64,000 nucleotides of DNA from Aneurinibacillus sp. REN35 (GCF_041379945.2 NZ_JBFTXJ020000006.1:186001-250000); one strand, 5' to 3'; positions 16,575 through 28,984 are shown, counted from the first letter of the stretch. Notes: a model not told the origin generated them from the sequence alone. Numbers and translations: made by a program.

Positions 16575-18125
16575 ATGAGTTCGCATCCGACGGAGCGTGA
16601 TGGCTCAGGAGATGAACGGCTGTCTACCCTGCTTCATAATATGAATGCCGTGCAGGCGGTGGCCGGTTCAGTCGAAGGAACAATTGGTCCTAAAGGGCTT
16701 GATGTGATGCTTGTGGATGAACTGGGCGGCGTCATCATTACGAATGACGGTGTCACCATCCTTGAAGAAATGGAAGTGAAGCATCCGGCGGCCCGCCTGA
16801 TGATCGGTCTAGCGCGTTCACAGCAGCGTGAGGTAGGGGATGGAACGACGACAGCGACCCTGCTTGCTTCTGCTTTAGTAACCGAAGGAGTGTCCCAGGT
16901 ACAGCGAGGAGTTCCGGTTGCTCGTGTCATTGCTGGGATTGAGTTAGGCGTTGGTGAAGCGCTAGCGAGAATGCGAGAAGCGGCATGGCCGATTGAGTAT
17001 TTTGATGATGAACGATTGTATCATATCGCATATATTGCAGGCAGAGAGCAGAAGGATATTGCACATCTTGTCATCGAAGGAGCGAGCCTGCTCGGTCGGG
17101 AGAAGATGCTTGAAGCAGATTTTACCTTCAGTGATTTGATCACAGCTCAGGAAGGTGCAGAAAATGAGGTATTAGATGGCGTCATCCTGCACCAGCGTCC
17201 GCTTTCCCATGAGATGCCGACACGGATGGAGCAGGTACGCCTGCTTGTGCTAAACGACGCTCTCGCACCGGAAGAGATGGACGATGAAGCGCTTGGCACA
17301 GAGATGGGCTTTCAGCGCTATCTGCAGATAAAGGAAGAATATCGACACAATCTAGAGAAGCTGCTCGAATTAAACGTCGGTGCTGTCATATTGGATCGAA
17401 GCTGTGATAGTATCGCTGAAGAATTCTGCCTTGATCATGGTATTCTTGTGCTGCATCGCGTATTCCAATCCGAGAGAGAACGGGTAGCTAAGTATAGCGG
17501 GGCTCGCTCGCTTAAGCGCAGCGCTTTAGGGAAAAGTGTAGAGGAGTTATCCCGTTCGCTTGGGTATGCGGAGCAGCTTGTATTTGACGAATCGCTCGAT
17601 CAGGTGCGTATTATGGGAGGACATGGGGTGCCGGCAGTAACGATGATTGTCGGTGCCGGAACAAGTGAAGTCGTAGGGGAGAGGGAGCGGATTGCACGGG
17701 ATGCCGCTTCTGCTGTGCAGGCAGCCCTTCGCGGCGGTTATCTTCCTGGCGGCGGCAGTGTTGAACTGTTTGTATCGCGCCATCTAGAGAAGTGGCGCCA
17801 GTCTGTAAAAGGAATGGAGGGCTTCGGTGTCGAGGCGGTCGCAGCAGCTTTGCGCCGACCGCTTGCTCAGATGATGCGCAATGCCGGATTCAATCCGCTT
17901 GAGAAGATTGAACAGGTACGAGCGGTACAGGAGGAAGCCAGCCAACCATCCATCGGCTTACACTTAGATACAGGCGAGTGCATCGATATGCTAGAGGCGG
18001 GGGTTGTTGATCCCGCGCTGGTTAAGCTGCATGCCCTGCAGACAGCCGGTGAGGTAAGCCGCGCCATTCTGCGCATACATACTGTGATTCGCAAAAAATC
18101 CCCAGGCATATCACCAGATGAATAG
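16575..18125 (+). CDS. Group III (archaeal-like, thermosome-type) chaperonin
   Basis: This 516-residue protein belongs to the Cpn60/TCP-1 superfamily, but its sequence is of the archaeal/eukaryotic thermosome type, not GroEL. Near residue 36 it has '[11 protein letters not shown]' and then '[13 protein letters not shown]', a thermosome signature. The nucleotide loop G88-D89-G90-T91-T92-T93 is intact, as are the probable second catalytic aspartate D376 (IARDAASAV) and G392-G-G-S-V-E. The apical segment (about residues 205-310) includes a shortened version of the helical protrusion that serves as a built-in lid, so no GroES partner would be expected. Bacterial chaperonins of this type, called Group III, have been described in Firmicutes such as Carboxydothermus, inside the dnaK operon between hrcA and grpE; that is exactly the position here. 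The ATG follows AAAGGGAGG, and grpE begins 11 bases after the stop. Confidence 0.93.
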   Translation: MSSHPTERDGSGDERLSTLLHNMNAVQAVAGSVEGTIGPKGLDVMLVDELGGVIITNDGVTILEEMEVKHPAARLMIGLARSQQREVGDGTTTATLLASALVTEGVSQVQRGVPVARVIAGIELGVGEALARMREAAWPIEYFDDERLYHIAYIAGREQKDIAHLVIEGASLLGREKMLEADFTFSDLITAQEGAENEVLDGVILHQRPLSHEMPTRMEQVRLLVLNDALAPEEMDDEALGTEMGFQRYLQIKEEYRHNLEKLLELNVGAVILDRSCDSIAEEFCLDHGILVLHRVFQSERERVAKYSGARSLKRSALGKSVEELSRSLGYAEQLVFDESLDQVRIMGGHGVPAVTMIVGAGTSEVVGERERIARDAASAVQAALRGGYLPGGGSVELFVSRHLEKWRQSVKGMEGFGVEAVAAALRRPLAQMMRNAGFNPLEKIEQVRAVQEEASQPSIGLHLDTGECIDMLEAGVVDPALVKLHALQTAGEVSRAILRIHTVIRKKSPGISPDE

Positions 18126-18136
18126 GAGGAAGGATT

Positions 18137-20646
<2,510 letters not shown>

Positions 20647-20662
20647 TATGCAGGTGCAAGGG

Positions 20663-20702
20663 AAAAAGTCAAAGTCAGGGCAACTTGGCTTTGACTTTTT
20701 TT
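20663..20702 (+). terminator. Terminator between dnaK and dnaJ
   Basis: AAAAAGTCAAAGTCA (20663-20677) pairs with TGGCTTTGACTTTTT (20686-20700), with one G-T pair. The 3' arm runs into more T. It probably lowers dnaJ expression relative to dnaK. Confidence 0.85.
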
Positions 20703-20754
20703 CGCAACCTGATATGATGAATTTTATGAGTCAAACAGTGCGGGAGTGAAGAGC

Positions 20755-21873
20755 ATGAGCAAACGCGATTACTACGAGGTGCTGGGCGTAGAAAAGTCCG
20801 CCTCGGAAGATGAAATAAAGAAAGCGTACCGTAAGCTGGCGCGCAAATACCATCCGGACGTGAACAAAGAACCGGATGCGGAAGCGAAGTTTAAGGAAGT
20901 AAAGGAAGCATACGACGTGCTGAGCGATTCGCAGAAGCGGGCGAGCTATGATCGCTTTGGTCATGCAGGTGCTGAGCAGGGTGGTTTTGGCGGCGGTGCC
21001 GGTGACTTTGGTGGCTTCGGTGATATTTTCGATATGTTTTTTGGTGGCGGTGGACGTGGTAATCCGAATGCTCCGCGTCAGGGAGATGACCTGCAGTATA
21101 CGATGCAGATCGACTTTAAAGAAGCGGTATTCGGCAAAGAGATGGACATTGAGATTCCTAAGGAAGCAACGTGTTCGAAATGTGATGGCTCTGGAGCCGA
21201 GCCGGGCAGCAAGGTGGAAACCTGTCATACATGCGGCGGTGCCGGGCAGCAGGAGGTTGTACAAAACACCCCATTCGGCCGTGTTGTAAACCGTCGTGTC
21301 TGTCCAACCTGTAAAGGAAGCGGACAATTCGTTTCCGTTAAATGCAGCAAGTGCCATGGCAGTGGAAAAGAAAGTGTGCGCCGAAAAATCCACATCAAAA
21401 TTCCGGCAGGGGTCGATGATGGAGCGAGAATGCGCATCAATGGCGAAGGTGAACTGGGCGCGAACGGTGGACCGCCGGGGGATTTGTATGTTGTATTCCG
21501 TGTGAAGTCTCATGAGTTCTTTGAACGGGATGGCAACGATATCTTCTGTAAAGTTCCGATCACATTTGCCCAGGCTGCGCTTGGTGACGAGATCGAAGTG
21601 CCGACTATTGATGGCAAAGTTAAATTGAAAGTGCCGGCAGGTACACAAACAGGAACAAAATTCCGTCTGCGAGGACATGGGGTACCTTATCTGAATCGTT
21701 CAGGCAAAGGCGATCAGCATGTAAAGGTTGTTGTGGTGACACCGACCAAGCTCAATGACAGACAGAAGGAATTGCTGCGTGAACTTGCAGATATTGGCGG
21801 AGAAGAAGTTCATGGCAGCGGCGAGACCTCATTTTTTGATAAAATGAAAAAGGTGCTGCGCGGAGAGATGTAA
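20755..21873 (+). CDS. dnaJ: DnaJ, Hsp40 co-chaperone
   Basis: This 372-residue co-chaperone stimulates DnaK ATPase and delivers substrates. The J domain (residues 1-70) has the H-P-D motif in 'KYHPDVNK'. A Gly/Phe-rich region follows (about 75-105), then four CxxCxGxG zinc repeats ([32 protein letters not shown]), then the C-terminal peptide-binding domains. The ATG at 20755 follows GGGAG; a GTG at 20746 is less likely. prmA, rsmE and mtaB follow closely, as in B. subtilis. Confidence 0.98.
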   Translation: MSKRDYYEVLGVEKSASEDEIKKAYRKLARKYHPDVNKEPDAEAKFKEVKEAYDVLSDSQKRASYDRFGHAGAEQGGFGGGAGDFGGFGDIFDMFFGGGGRGNPNAPRQGDDLQYTMQIDFKEAVFGKEMDIEIPKEATCSKCDGSGAEPGSKVETCHTCGGAGQQEVVQNTPFGRVVNRRVCPTCKGSGQFVSVKCSKCHGSGKESVRRKIHIKIPAGVDDGARMRINGEGELGANGGPPGDLYVVFRVKSHEFFERDGNDIFCKVPITFAQAALGDEIEVPTIDGKVKLKVPAGTQTGTKFRLRGHGVPYLNRSGKGDQHVKVVVVTPTKLNDRQKELLRELADIGGEEVHGSGETSFFDKMKKVLRGEM

Positions 21874-21915
21874 GGGTATGTGCGAACAGCAAACGAGAGG
21901 ATGGAGCCATACACA

Positions 21916-22950
21916 ATGAAGTGGTCTGAAGTAAGCGTTCATACGACGCAGGAAGCCATTGAGGCGGTTTCGAATATTTTGCAGGAAGCAGGCGCAAGCG
22001 GTGTCGTAATCGAAGATCCGGAAGTGCTTACACGCGAATGGCAGGATAAGTTCGGTGAAATATATCAACTTTCAGCGAAGGATTATCCGACTGAGGGCGT
22101 CATTGTGAAAGCCTATCTTCTCGCAAGCGATGCGCTTAATGAGACGATAGAAGCAATCAAACAGGGTCTTGACGAGCTTTCTTCCTTCGGGATTGAAGTG
22201 GGAGAGGGTACCGTAACTCTTGCTGAGGTACAGGAAGAGGAATGGGAGACGGCCTGGAAGAAGTATTATAAGCCGGTAGAAGTGTCCGAGAGAATTACCA
22301 TTACGCCCACGTGGGAGAACTATATTCCGAAGAAGGAGAATGAGCTCATTATCGAGCTTGATCCGGGCATGGCGTTTGGTACAGGGACACATCCGACGAC
22401 TGTCATGTGCATTCGTGCATTGGATGAAGCGATTAAGGGTGGCGAGACGGTGATCGACGTCGGCTGCGGAACCGGTGTGCTTAGTATTGCTGCAGCCAAG
22501 TTGGGCGCAGCATCCGTTCGTGCGCTTGATCTCGATGAAGTCGCTGTAGAGTCGGCACAGACGAACGTAGAGCTGAACGGTACCGCGCAAAAAGTAGCAG
22601 TTGAACAGAATAATCTACTGGATGGTGTAGCGGGACCGGTTGATCTCATTGTCGCTAATATTTTGGCTGAAGTTATTACGCTGTTTGTCGATGATGCTGC
22701 TCGTGTAGTGGCACCAGGCGGCTTATTCATCACCTCCGGTATTATTACACAGAAAGAAGCCGACGTACGCGAGGCGATGGAGCGGGCGGGGTTTAGTATT
22801 ATTGACGCGCATTACATGCATGATATGTATGAAAAAGAAGACGGATCTCGTTATACGGATACCGATACGGTGGCACCGCCAAGCCTTCGCGACCGCAGCG
22901 AGCTTGCATCAGGCTGGGTATGCCTTGTAGCGGAACGAAAAGCAGAGTGA
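21916..22950 (+). CDS. prmA: Ribosomal protein L11 methyltransferase (PrmA)
   Basis: This protein of about 344 residues trimethylates ribosomal protein L11 using S-adenosylmethionine. An N-terminal L11-binding domain is followed by a Rossmann methyltransferase domain with '[20 protein letters not shown]' (motif I) and '[11 protein letters not shown]' (motif IV). The ATG at 21916 ([11 protein letters not shown]) matches the usual family start; a GTG at 21880 and an ATG at 21901 are in frame upstream. A segment near the C-terminus ([20 protein letters not shown]) looks like an insertion relative to shorter homologues of about 311 residues. It is cotranscribed with dnaJ and rsmE. Confidence 0.94.
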   Translation: MKWSEVSVHTTQEAIEAVSNILQEAGASGVVIEDPEVLTREWQDKFGEIYQLSAKDYPTEGVIVKAYLLASDALNETIEAIKQGLDELSSFGIEVGEGTVTLAEVQEEEWETAWKKYYKPVEVSERITITPTWENYIPKKENELIIELDPGMAFGTGTHPTTVMCIRALDEAIKGGETVIDVGCGTGVLSIAAAKLGAASVRALDLDEVAVESAQTNVELNGTAQKVAVEQNNLLDGVAGPVDLIVANILAEVITLFVDDAARVVAPGGLFITSGIITQKEADVREAMERAGFSIIDAHYMHDMYEKEDGSRYTDTDTVAPPSLRDRSELASGWVCLVAERKAE

Positions 22951-22960
22951 GGGATGAAGC

Positions 22961-23698
22961 ATGCAGCGATATTTTGTAGACCCTTCGCAGATGGATGAGC
23001 AGTTCGTAACGATTACGGGAGATGATGTGAATCATATTGTCCGTGTTATGCGTTCGCGCCCAGGAGATGAAGTGATCTGCTGCAGCGGCTTAGGACGCGA
23101 CGTGCGGGGTGCCATTGATGTGATCGAGTCAGACCATGTGCGGGTGCGCATTCTTGAAGAAGGTCTTGCGAATCGAGAGCTTCCGGTGCAAGTTACCATT
23201 GCGCAAGGACTGCCAAAGGGTGATAAAATGGAGCTGGTCATTCAGAAAGGCACTGAACTCGGTGCTTTTTCTTTTTGCGCATTCACATCCATGCGCACAG
23301 TGGTCAAGCTCGATGATAAAAAAGAAAAGAAACGGATAGAGCGATGGCAAAAAATTGCCAAAGAGGCCGCCGAGCAGTCACACAGAAGTCGGGTTCCTGA
23401 TGTGATGAATGTGCTTAGCTGGCGTGAGCTGCTTGCATCTGCGCCTCGTTTCCATTATGCTTTATTTGCATATGAGAAAGAAGAGATGGCCACGCTGCGC
23501 CGTGCGCTCTCAAGCGTCCCCGCAGGCTCAACGATTCTGCTTGTGATCGGGCCGGAGGGCGGCTTCGATGAGAAAGAAGTCGCAGAGGCAGAAGCGGCTG
23601 GCTTTGTGAGTGTATCGCTTGGAAGGCGGATTCTACGTGCAGAAACGGCGCCGCTCTATGCGCTATCCTGCATGTCTTATGCCTTTGAACAAGCATGA
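22961..23698 (+). CDS. rsmE: 16S rRNA m3U1498 methyltransferase (RsmE)
   Basis: This 245-residue SPOUT-class methyltransferase modifies U1498 of 16S rRNA. It has an N-terminal PUA-like domain ('DDVNHIVRVMRSRPGDEV') and a knotted C-terminal domain with 'LLVIGPEGGFDEKEV' and 'SLGRRILRAETAPLYAL', which form the SAM-binding knot. The ATG lies 10 bases after the prmA stop. Confidence 0.96.
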   Translation: MQRYFVDPSQMDEQFVTITGDDVNHIVRVMRSRPGDEVICCSGLGRDVRGAIDVIESDHVRVRILEEGLANRELPVQVTIAQGLPKGDKMELVIQKGTELGAFSFCAFTSMRTVVKLDDKKEKKRIERWQKIAKEAAEQSHRSRVPDVMNVLSWRELLASAPRFHYALFAYEKEEMATLRRALSSVPAGSTILLVIGPEGGFDEKEVAEAEAAGFVSVSLGRRILRAETAPLYALSCMSYAFEQA

Positions 23699-23749
23699 TT
23701 CAATCGATAAGAGACAGGGGCAATTTTATAGTAAGGAGTTGGACAATCC

Positions 23750-25090
23750 ATGCCAACTGTAGCATTTCATACGCTCGGCTGTAAGGTTAACCATTATGAA
23801 ACAGAAGCCATCTGGCAACTGTTTAAGCAGGCCGGGTATGAGAAAATAGATTTTGAGCAGGCTGCGGACGTGTATGTGATTAATACTTGTACCGTAACCA
23901 ATACAGGTGACAAAAAAAGCCGCCAAGTTATTCGCCGTGCAATTCGCCGTAATCCGGAAGCGGTTGTAGCGGTAACGGGTTGCTATGCGCAGACAACGCC
24001 GCATGAGATCATGGCCATTCCTGGCGTTGATATTGTCGTAGGCACATCAGGACGCGACAATTTAATCGAATATGTGGATCAATATCTGCAAGAGCGTCAG
24101 CCGATTAATGCCGTATCGAATATTATGAAGGCACGCGAATATGAAGAACTGGATGTACCGGAATTTACAGATCGGACGCGTGCGTCTTTGAAGATTCAAG
24201 AAGGCTGCAATAATTTCTGTACGTTCTGCATCATTCCATGGGCGCGGGGATTGATGCGTAGCCGTAAACCGGAAAGTGTAGTCGAGCAGGCGAACAAGTT
24301 GGTGGCAGCAGGGTATAAGGAAATCGTTCTTACCGGTATTCACACCGGGGGATACGGCGAAGACTTAGAAGGCTACAATCTGGCTCGTTTGCTGCGTGAT
24401 CTAGATACGAAGGTTCCGGGGCTGAAGCGTATTCGCATTAGCTCCATCGAAGCAAGTCAGATTACAGATGAAGTCATTGATGTACTGAATACGTCAGATA
24501 AGATGTGTCGTCATCTGCATGTGCCGCTACAGGCAGGCGATGATGATGTGCTCAAGCGTATGCGTCGCAAATATACGACGGATGAGTTCCGCCGTAAAAT
24601 CGAACAGTTGCATGAGGCACTGCCTGACGTAGCGATCACAACTGACGTAATTGTTGGCTTCCCTGGTGAGACAGAAGAGATGTATGAAAGAGGCTACCGC
24701 TTCATTGAAGAGATGAAGTTTGCTGAATTACATGTCTTCCCGTATTCGAAGCGGAGCGGTACTCCGGCGGCTCGGATGGAAGATCAGGTGGATGAAGAAG
24801 TTAAGAATCGTCGTGTGCATGAATTGATCGCACTCTCTGATAAGCTGGCGGTAGATTATGCAAGCAAGTTTGTCGGTGATGTGCTTGAAGTTATTCCTGA
24901 AGAGGCGTACAAGGAAGCACCGGAGAGCGGATTGTACGTTGGTCATGCAGATAACTACCTGAAGCTCGTATTTGAAGCCGATGAATCGCTTGTCGGCAAG
25001 ATCTGCAAAGTACGTCTTGATGAACCGGGCTCGGAATATTGCAAGGGTACATTCGCACGAGTATTGAGTGAAGAAGCGCTCAAGGCGTAA
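23750..25090 (+). CDS. mtaB: MtaB, tRNA t6A37 methylthiotransferase
   Basis: This 446-residue radical SAM enzyme converts t6A37 to ms2t6A37 in tRNAs reading ANN codons. An N-terminal UPF0004 domain binds a second iron-sulfur cluster (C10 in 'LGCKVNHYE', plus 'NTCTVTN' and 'GCYAQ'). The radical SAM motif is C-N-N-F-C-T-F-C. A C-terminal TRAM-like domain ends the protein. The ATG follows AAGGAG. It is the last gene of the heat-shock/translation cluster, before a strong terminator. Confidence 0.95.
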   Translation: MPTVAFHTLGCKVNHYETEAIWQLFKQAGYEKIDFEQAADVYVINTCTVTNTGDKKSRQVIRRAIRRNPEAVVAVTGCYAQTTPHEIMAIPGVDIVVGTSGRDNLIEYVDQYLQERQPINAVSNIMKAREYEELDVPEFTDRTRASLKIQEGCNNFCTFCIIPWARGLMRSRKPESVVEQANKLVAAGYKEIVLTGIHTGGYGEDLEGYNLARLLRDLDTKVPGLKRIRISSIEASQITDEVIDVLNTSDKMCRHLHVPLQAGDDDVLKRMRRKYTTDEFRRKIEQLHEALPDVAITTDVIVGFPGETEEMYERGYRFIEEMKFAELHVFPYSKRSGTPAARMEDQVDEEVKNRRVHELIALSDKLAVDYASKFVGDVLEVIPEEAYKEAPESGLYVGHADNYLKLVFEADESLVGKICKVRLDEPGSEYCKGTFARVLSEEALKA

Positions 25091-25105
25091 GGAATGCTGG
25101 TGAAG

Positions 25106-25142
25106 AAAGCGAGACTGTTTTGCACAGTTTCGCTTTTTTTTT
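25106..25142 (+). terminator. Terminator after mtaB
   Basis: AAAGCGAGACTG (25106-25117) pairs with CAGTTTCGCTTT (25125-25136), with one G-T pair, and is followed by more T. Confidence 0.9.
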
Positions 25143-25199
25143 GCTGGTGTTTTTTTGTATAATTCTAGACAAGTCAGTAGATCAGTTGAGGAGTCATAT

Positions 25200-26819
25200 A
25201 TGATTCATTTGGACAATTGGCCCATTCGCCGCAAGATTACACTGCTTGCCTTTGGCATCGTCTTATATACTCTCTTGATGGGTGCGACCATTCTAATCGG
25301 TAAAATCGCCAGCGTTAAGGTAGAGGATGTAAGTCAGCGTTCGCTGCTGACGGCAAAGGTGACAGCACAGATGCCGGAGGTGCAGCGAGCCGTAGAGAAG
25401 CCGCTCGGTGCGTCATTTATCCAGCCTTTGATAGAGAAAGTGCGGGCGATTTATGGGGCAGACTATATTGTTGTCGTCGATATGGATGGCAAGCGTATGT
25501 CACACCCGATCGAGAGTCGGATTGGCACGTTTTTCAATACGAATGAAGCCAAGCCTGCATTTGCTGAACATGTCTATATTGATCGGGTGACAGGGGATCT
25601 TGGAGAAGGGGTTCGGGCATATGCACCGATTATGAATGAGGAACATCAGCAGATTGGGGTCGTCATGGTAGGAAATACGGTCCCAAAACTATTTGTCATC
25701 ATTGAAGATATGGGCAAGGAAATGGGGCTGATTCTCTCCTTAACACTCGGATTCGGCATTTTGGGTGCTTATCTCCTTGCAAGCCATATTAAGCAGCAGA
25801 CATTCCAACTCGAACCACAGGAACTTGCAAGGACGCTAGATGAGCGAACGTCGGCGTTCCATGCGATTCATGAAGGAATTATTGCGATTGATGATCAGGA
25901 ACGCATCACCGTTATTAACGAATCGGCCCGTCGCATGCTGAAGGTAGAAGGCAAGGCAGTAGGAGGTAACATTCGTGAGGTTATCCCGGATACGCGCCTT
26001 CCGGAGATCTTAGAACTAGGCGAGGCGATTTATAACCAGCAGTTCTATATTGGCGACACGTTGATCTTCAGCAATCGTGTTCCAATTAAGGTAAAAGGAA
26101 AAACCGTGGGAGCACTGGCGATTTTTCAGGACAAGACCGAGGTCACGCAGATGGCGGAAGAGCTTACAGGTGTGAAAGCATTTGTTGATGCGCTTCGCGC
26201 TAAAAATCATGAGCACAGCAATAAGCTTCATACGATTGCTGGACTCATTCAATTAGGTAAAGAGCAGGAAGCGCTGCGTTATATTTTTCAGCTTGATGAA
26301 GATGAAGAGAATGTAGCTCATTACATTAGCTGCCGCATTCAGGATATCAATCTGACCGGTCTTCTGATCGGAAAAATCAGCCGGGCAAAAGAGCTTGATA
26401 TTGCGCTTCATATTGACCCGTATAGTGAATTTAATCGTTTTCCCGAAGGGGTCACCTATCATGACCTTGTTATCATTATCGGAAATCTTATCGAGAATGC
26501 CTTCGATGGACTCGCAGAAGTAAACAATCGCCCCAAACGGGTAGACGTATCCATTGTACAGGACGATACCTATCTTACAATTGAGGTAGAGGACAATGGC
26601 ATCGGCATTCCGCAAGCAATACAGACACATATCTTTGATAAGGGCTTCTCGACCAAGCAGAAAGGGGAGCACGGCATTGGTCTGTATCTTATTTCATCGA
26701 TAGTTAAGCGAAGTGAGGGCGATGTTGCGGTTGATAGTACCGCAGGATACGGCACATGGGTACGTGTCAAGCTTCCCATGGAGAGGAAGGAGGAACAAGA
26801 TCATGAGTACAATCATTAA
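25200..26819 (+). CDS. dctS: DctS-like sensor histidine kinase for C4-dicarboxylates
   Basis: This 539-residue kinase is of the CitA/DcuS type. A membrane helix (about residues 12-32) and a second one (about 175-200) flank an extracytoplasmic Cache/PASp sensor domain with 'VDMDGKRMSHP' and 'GEGVRAYAPI'. A cytoplasmic PAS domain follows (about 215-315). The phospho-acceptor region is 'NHEHSNKLHTIAGL' (about residue 336), and the ATPase domain has the N box 'GNLIENAFDGL' and 'DNGIGIP'. The ATG at 25200 follows TTGAGGAG. The gene overlaps the response regulator by 17 bases. The ligand is inferred from the adjacent dctA and dctB. Confidence 0.88.
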   Translation: MIHLDNWPIRRKITLLAFGIVLYTLLMGATILIGKIASVKVEDVSQRSLLTAKVTAQMPEVQRAVEKPLGASFIQPLIEKVRAIYGADYIVVVDMDGKRMSHPIESRIGTFFNTNEAKPAFAEHVYIDRVTGDLGEGVRAYAPIMNEEHQQIGVVMVGNTVPKLFVIIEDMGKEMGLILSLTLGFGILGAYLLASHIKQQTFQLEPQELARTLDERTSAFHAIHEGIIAIDDQERITVINESARRMLKVEGKAVGGNIREVIPDTRLPEILELGEAIYNQQFYIGDTLIFSNRVPIKVKGKTVGALAIFQDKTEVTQMAEELTGVKAFVDALRAKNHEHSNKLHTIAGLIQLGKEQEALRYIFQLDEDEENVAHYISCRIQDINLTGLLIGKISRAKELDIALHIDPYSEFNRFPEGVTYHDLVIIIGNLIENAFDGLAEVNNRPKRVDVSIVQDDTYLTIEVEDNGIGIPQAIQTHIFDKGFSTKQKGEHGIGLYLISSIVKRSEGDVAVDSTAGYGTWVRVKLPMERKEEQDHEYNH

Positions 26820-27531
26820 TGTTTTGCTTGTTGAAGATGATCCGATGGTACAGGAGATTAATATGTCTTTCATCGAACGAGTAGAAGGTTTTGAAGTAGT
26901 CGGCCTTGCGCGTACGGGAGAAGAAGCGATTGAGAAAATCGGAAGTTTATCTCCCCAACTGGTCATTCTTGATTTATACATGCCGGGAAAAGATGGTCTG
27001 GAGACACTGCGTACGATCCGACATCAAGAACTTGATGTCGACGTAATTGCCGTAACGGCGGCCAATGACCGGGAGACTGTGCTGCGTGTGATGCGGCTTG
27101 GGGCTGTGGATTATATATTTAAGCCTTTTCAATTTCATCGCATTGAAGAGGCGCTTCTGCGTTATAAAGAGCACTTCCGCCGTAATCAATCTGCCGTGTT
27201 CTCCCAATCATTATTTGACAGCGCACGTGCTCATGCGGCTGCGAATGCGAAAAATGCATCTGTCAGAAGAGAGGAGCAGGAAGCAGAATATCCGAAGGGA
27301 ATTCAAGCCTTCACCCTGCAGCAGGTATCTGACTGTCTTCAGGAAGCGGAGGATGAGATGTCGGCAGAAGAGATTGGACAGGTGATCGGTATGTCGCGGG
27401 TTACAGTACGGCGCTATCTCGAATATCTTGAATCGGTCGGTAAGGCTGCATCGTATATGGTATACGGAACGGTTGGCCGTCCCATGAAAATGTATACATG
27501 GACCGATGAACAAAAAGAACAAAAAATGTAA
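26803..27531 (+). CDS. dctR: DctR-like response regulator
   Basis: This 242-residue protein has a receiver domain (residues 1-125) with acidic pocket 'VEDD', phospho-acceptor Asp in 'LVILDLYMPGKDG' and Lys in 'FKPFQF'. The C-terminal DNA-binding part is of the CitB/DcuR type: 'EIGQVIGMSRVTVRRYLEYL' and then 'YGTVGRPMKMY'. The ATG at 26803 follows AAGGAGG inside the end of dctS. It probably activates dctA in response to C4-dicarboxylates. Confidence 0.9.
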   Translation: MSTIINVLLVEDDPMVQEINMSFIERVEGFEVVGLARTGEEAIEKIGSLSPQLVILDLYMPGKDGLETLRTIRHQELDVDVIAVTAANDRETVLRVMRLGAVDYIFKPFQFHRIEEALLRYKEHFRRNQSAVFSQSLFDSARAHAAANAKNASVRREEQEAEYPKGIQAFTLQQVSDCLQEAEDEMSAEEIGQVIGMSRVTVRRYLEYLESVGKAASYMVYGTVGRPMKMYTWTDEQKEQKM

Positions 27532-27578
27532 CAAAAAGAACAAAACGTTTTAAAAATACGAAAACTTTTCTCCTCCTC

Positions 27579-27594
27579 ATGCAAACGTTATCAT
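27579..27594 (+). promoter_or_regulatory. cre site (CcpA binding) upstream of dctA
   Basis: ATGCAAACGTTATCAT matches the consensus WTGNAANCGNWWNCAW at every position. It implies carbon catabolite repression of dctA. The promoter it acts on was not identified with confidence. Confidence 0.75.
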
Positions 27595-27638
27595 GAATCT
27601 ATCAGAAAAAGAGAACGATTTGCAAAGGGGAGCTTACA

Positions 27639-27698
27639 ATGAATATTCGGAATTTTATCACGACATCCCAGATGATGAGTGGGGTGAGTGAAGCATGA
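27639..27698 (+). CDS. Candidate 19-residue leader ORF overlapping the dctA start
   Basis: The ATG at 27639 follows CAAAGGGGAG at a good distance. The frame encodes 19 residues ([19 protein letters not shown]), and its TGA (27696-27698) overlaps the dctA ATG at 27695. This arrangement suggests translational coupling or leader-type control. Whether it is translated is unknown. Confidence 0.4.
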   Translation: MNIRNFITTSQMMSGVSEA

Positions 27699-28960
27699 GA
27701 CTGAATTTCAAAAATTTAACGACACAGGTTATTCTCGCTATTATTCTAGGGATTATGTTTGGCATGTTTTATCCGGCGCTTGGCACTGAACTAAAAGTGC
27801 TGCCTGATCTATTTATTAAACTGATCAAAATGGTTATCGCTCCGATCGTATTCTTGACCATCGTCATCGGTATTGCCGGTATGGGCGATATGAAGAAGGT
27901 TGGCCGTATTGGCGGAAAGGCCCTTCTCTACTTTGAAATTGTTTCCACCATCGCACTAGCGATTGGAATTATCGTCGCTAATTTCATTCAGGCGGGCAAT
28001 GGAATTGATGCAAGTACAGCAAAGGGTGATGTATCAAAATATACAAAGCAAGCAGAAGAGACAAGCCACGGATTTATGGACTTTGTTATGTCCATCATTC
28101 CGGATAATTTTGTCGGCGCCCTAGCTAACGGTGAACTGCTTCCTGTGTTATTCCTAGCTGTTTTGTTCGGGATCTCGCTTGCGGGTATGGGCAGCACCGG
28201 AAAGCCGGTTATTGATTTCTTTGAGAAGATTGCACATGTATTCTTCGGCATTGTAAATATCATTATGAAAGTGTCTCCGATTGCAGCTTTTGGTGCGATG
28301 TCATATACGATCGGTAAATTCGGAATCAGCTCTCTTGTTTATCTTGGGAAGCTAATGGGCTCTGTATATCTGACAATGTTCTTCTTTATCGTACTTGTAC
28401 TTGGCTCGATCGCTAAATATTACGGATTTAGCATTTTCAAGTTCATCAAATATATTAAAGATGAGATTTTTCTTGTTGTCGGTACCTCTTCTTCGGAAGC
28501 AGCCCTGCCGAAAATGATGGAGAAGTTGGAGAGATACGGATGTTCAAAATCGGTAGTAGGTCTCGTGCTCCCGACAGGATATTCCTTTAATCTTGATGGT
28601 ACCTCCATTTATCTTTCGATGGCAGCTCTGTTCATCGCCCAGGCTTACGGTGTTGATCTAAGCATCGTAGAGCAGCTAACATTGCTTGGTGTCCTTATGC
28701 TTACTTCAAAGGGAGCAGCAGGTGTCACCGGCTCTGGATTCGTCACCTTGGCCGCGACCCTCGCCGTATTTCCGTCGGTGCCGGTCGAAGGCATGGCGCT
28801 TCTGCTCGGGGTAGACCGCTTTATGTCTGAAGCGCGTGCCGTTACAAATCTGATCGGCAATGGAGTAGCCACTGTCGTAATCTCTAAGGTGGAGAATGAA
28901 TTCCATCCGGCTGTCGAGCAGGATGAAATGATTGAGGACAAACAAAAAATGAGTGTATAG
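27695..28960 (+). CDS. dctA: C4-dicarboxylate:cation symporter (DctA/DctP, DAACS family)
   Basis: This 421-residue transporter imports succinate, fumarate, malate and related acids with H+ or Na+. The N-terminus shows '[22 protein letters not shown]' and '[17 protein letters not shown]', typical of DctA. The re-entrant serine-rich loop '[19 protein letters not shown]', '[14 protein letters not shown]' and '[18 protein letters not shown]' form the substrate and cation site. The start overlaps the leader ORF stop. A terminator lies between it and dctB. DctA may also act as a co-sensor with DctS, as known for the Bacillus system. Confidence 0.93.
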   Translation: MRLNFKNLTTQVILAIILGIMFGMFYPALGTELKVLPDLFIKLIKMVIAPIVFLTIVIGIAGMGDMKKVGRIGGKALLYFEIVSTIALAIGIIVANFIQAGNGIDASTAKGDVSKYTKQAEETSHGFMDFVMSIIPDNFVGALANGELLPVLFLAVLFGISLAGMGSTGKPVIDFFEKIAHVFFGIVNIIMKVSPIAAFGAMSYTIGKFGISSLVYLGKLMGSVYLTMFFFIVLVLGSIAKYYGFSIFKFIKYIKDEIFLVVGTSSSEAALPKMMEKLERYGCSKSVVGLVLPTGYSFNLDGTSIYLSMAALFIAQAYGVDLSIVEQLTLLGVLMLTSKGAAGVTGSGFVTLAATLAVFPSVPVEGMALLLGVDRFMSEARAVTNLIGNGVATVVISKVENEFHPAVEQDEMIEDKQKMSV

Positions 28961-28984
28961 TGTACGGGCATAGCTCGTATAGTG

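Noticed and set aside
16575-18125. The chaperonin gene as contamination or recent transfer from an archaeon
   Set aside because: Its codon use and base composition look like its neighbours, its ribosome site is Bacillus-like, and the hrcA-grpE position is the known location of Group III chaperonins in Firmicutes.
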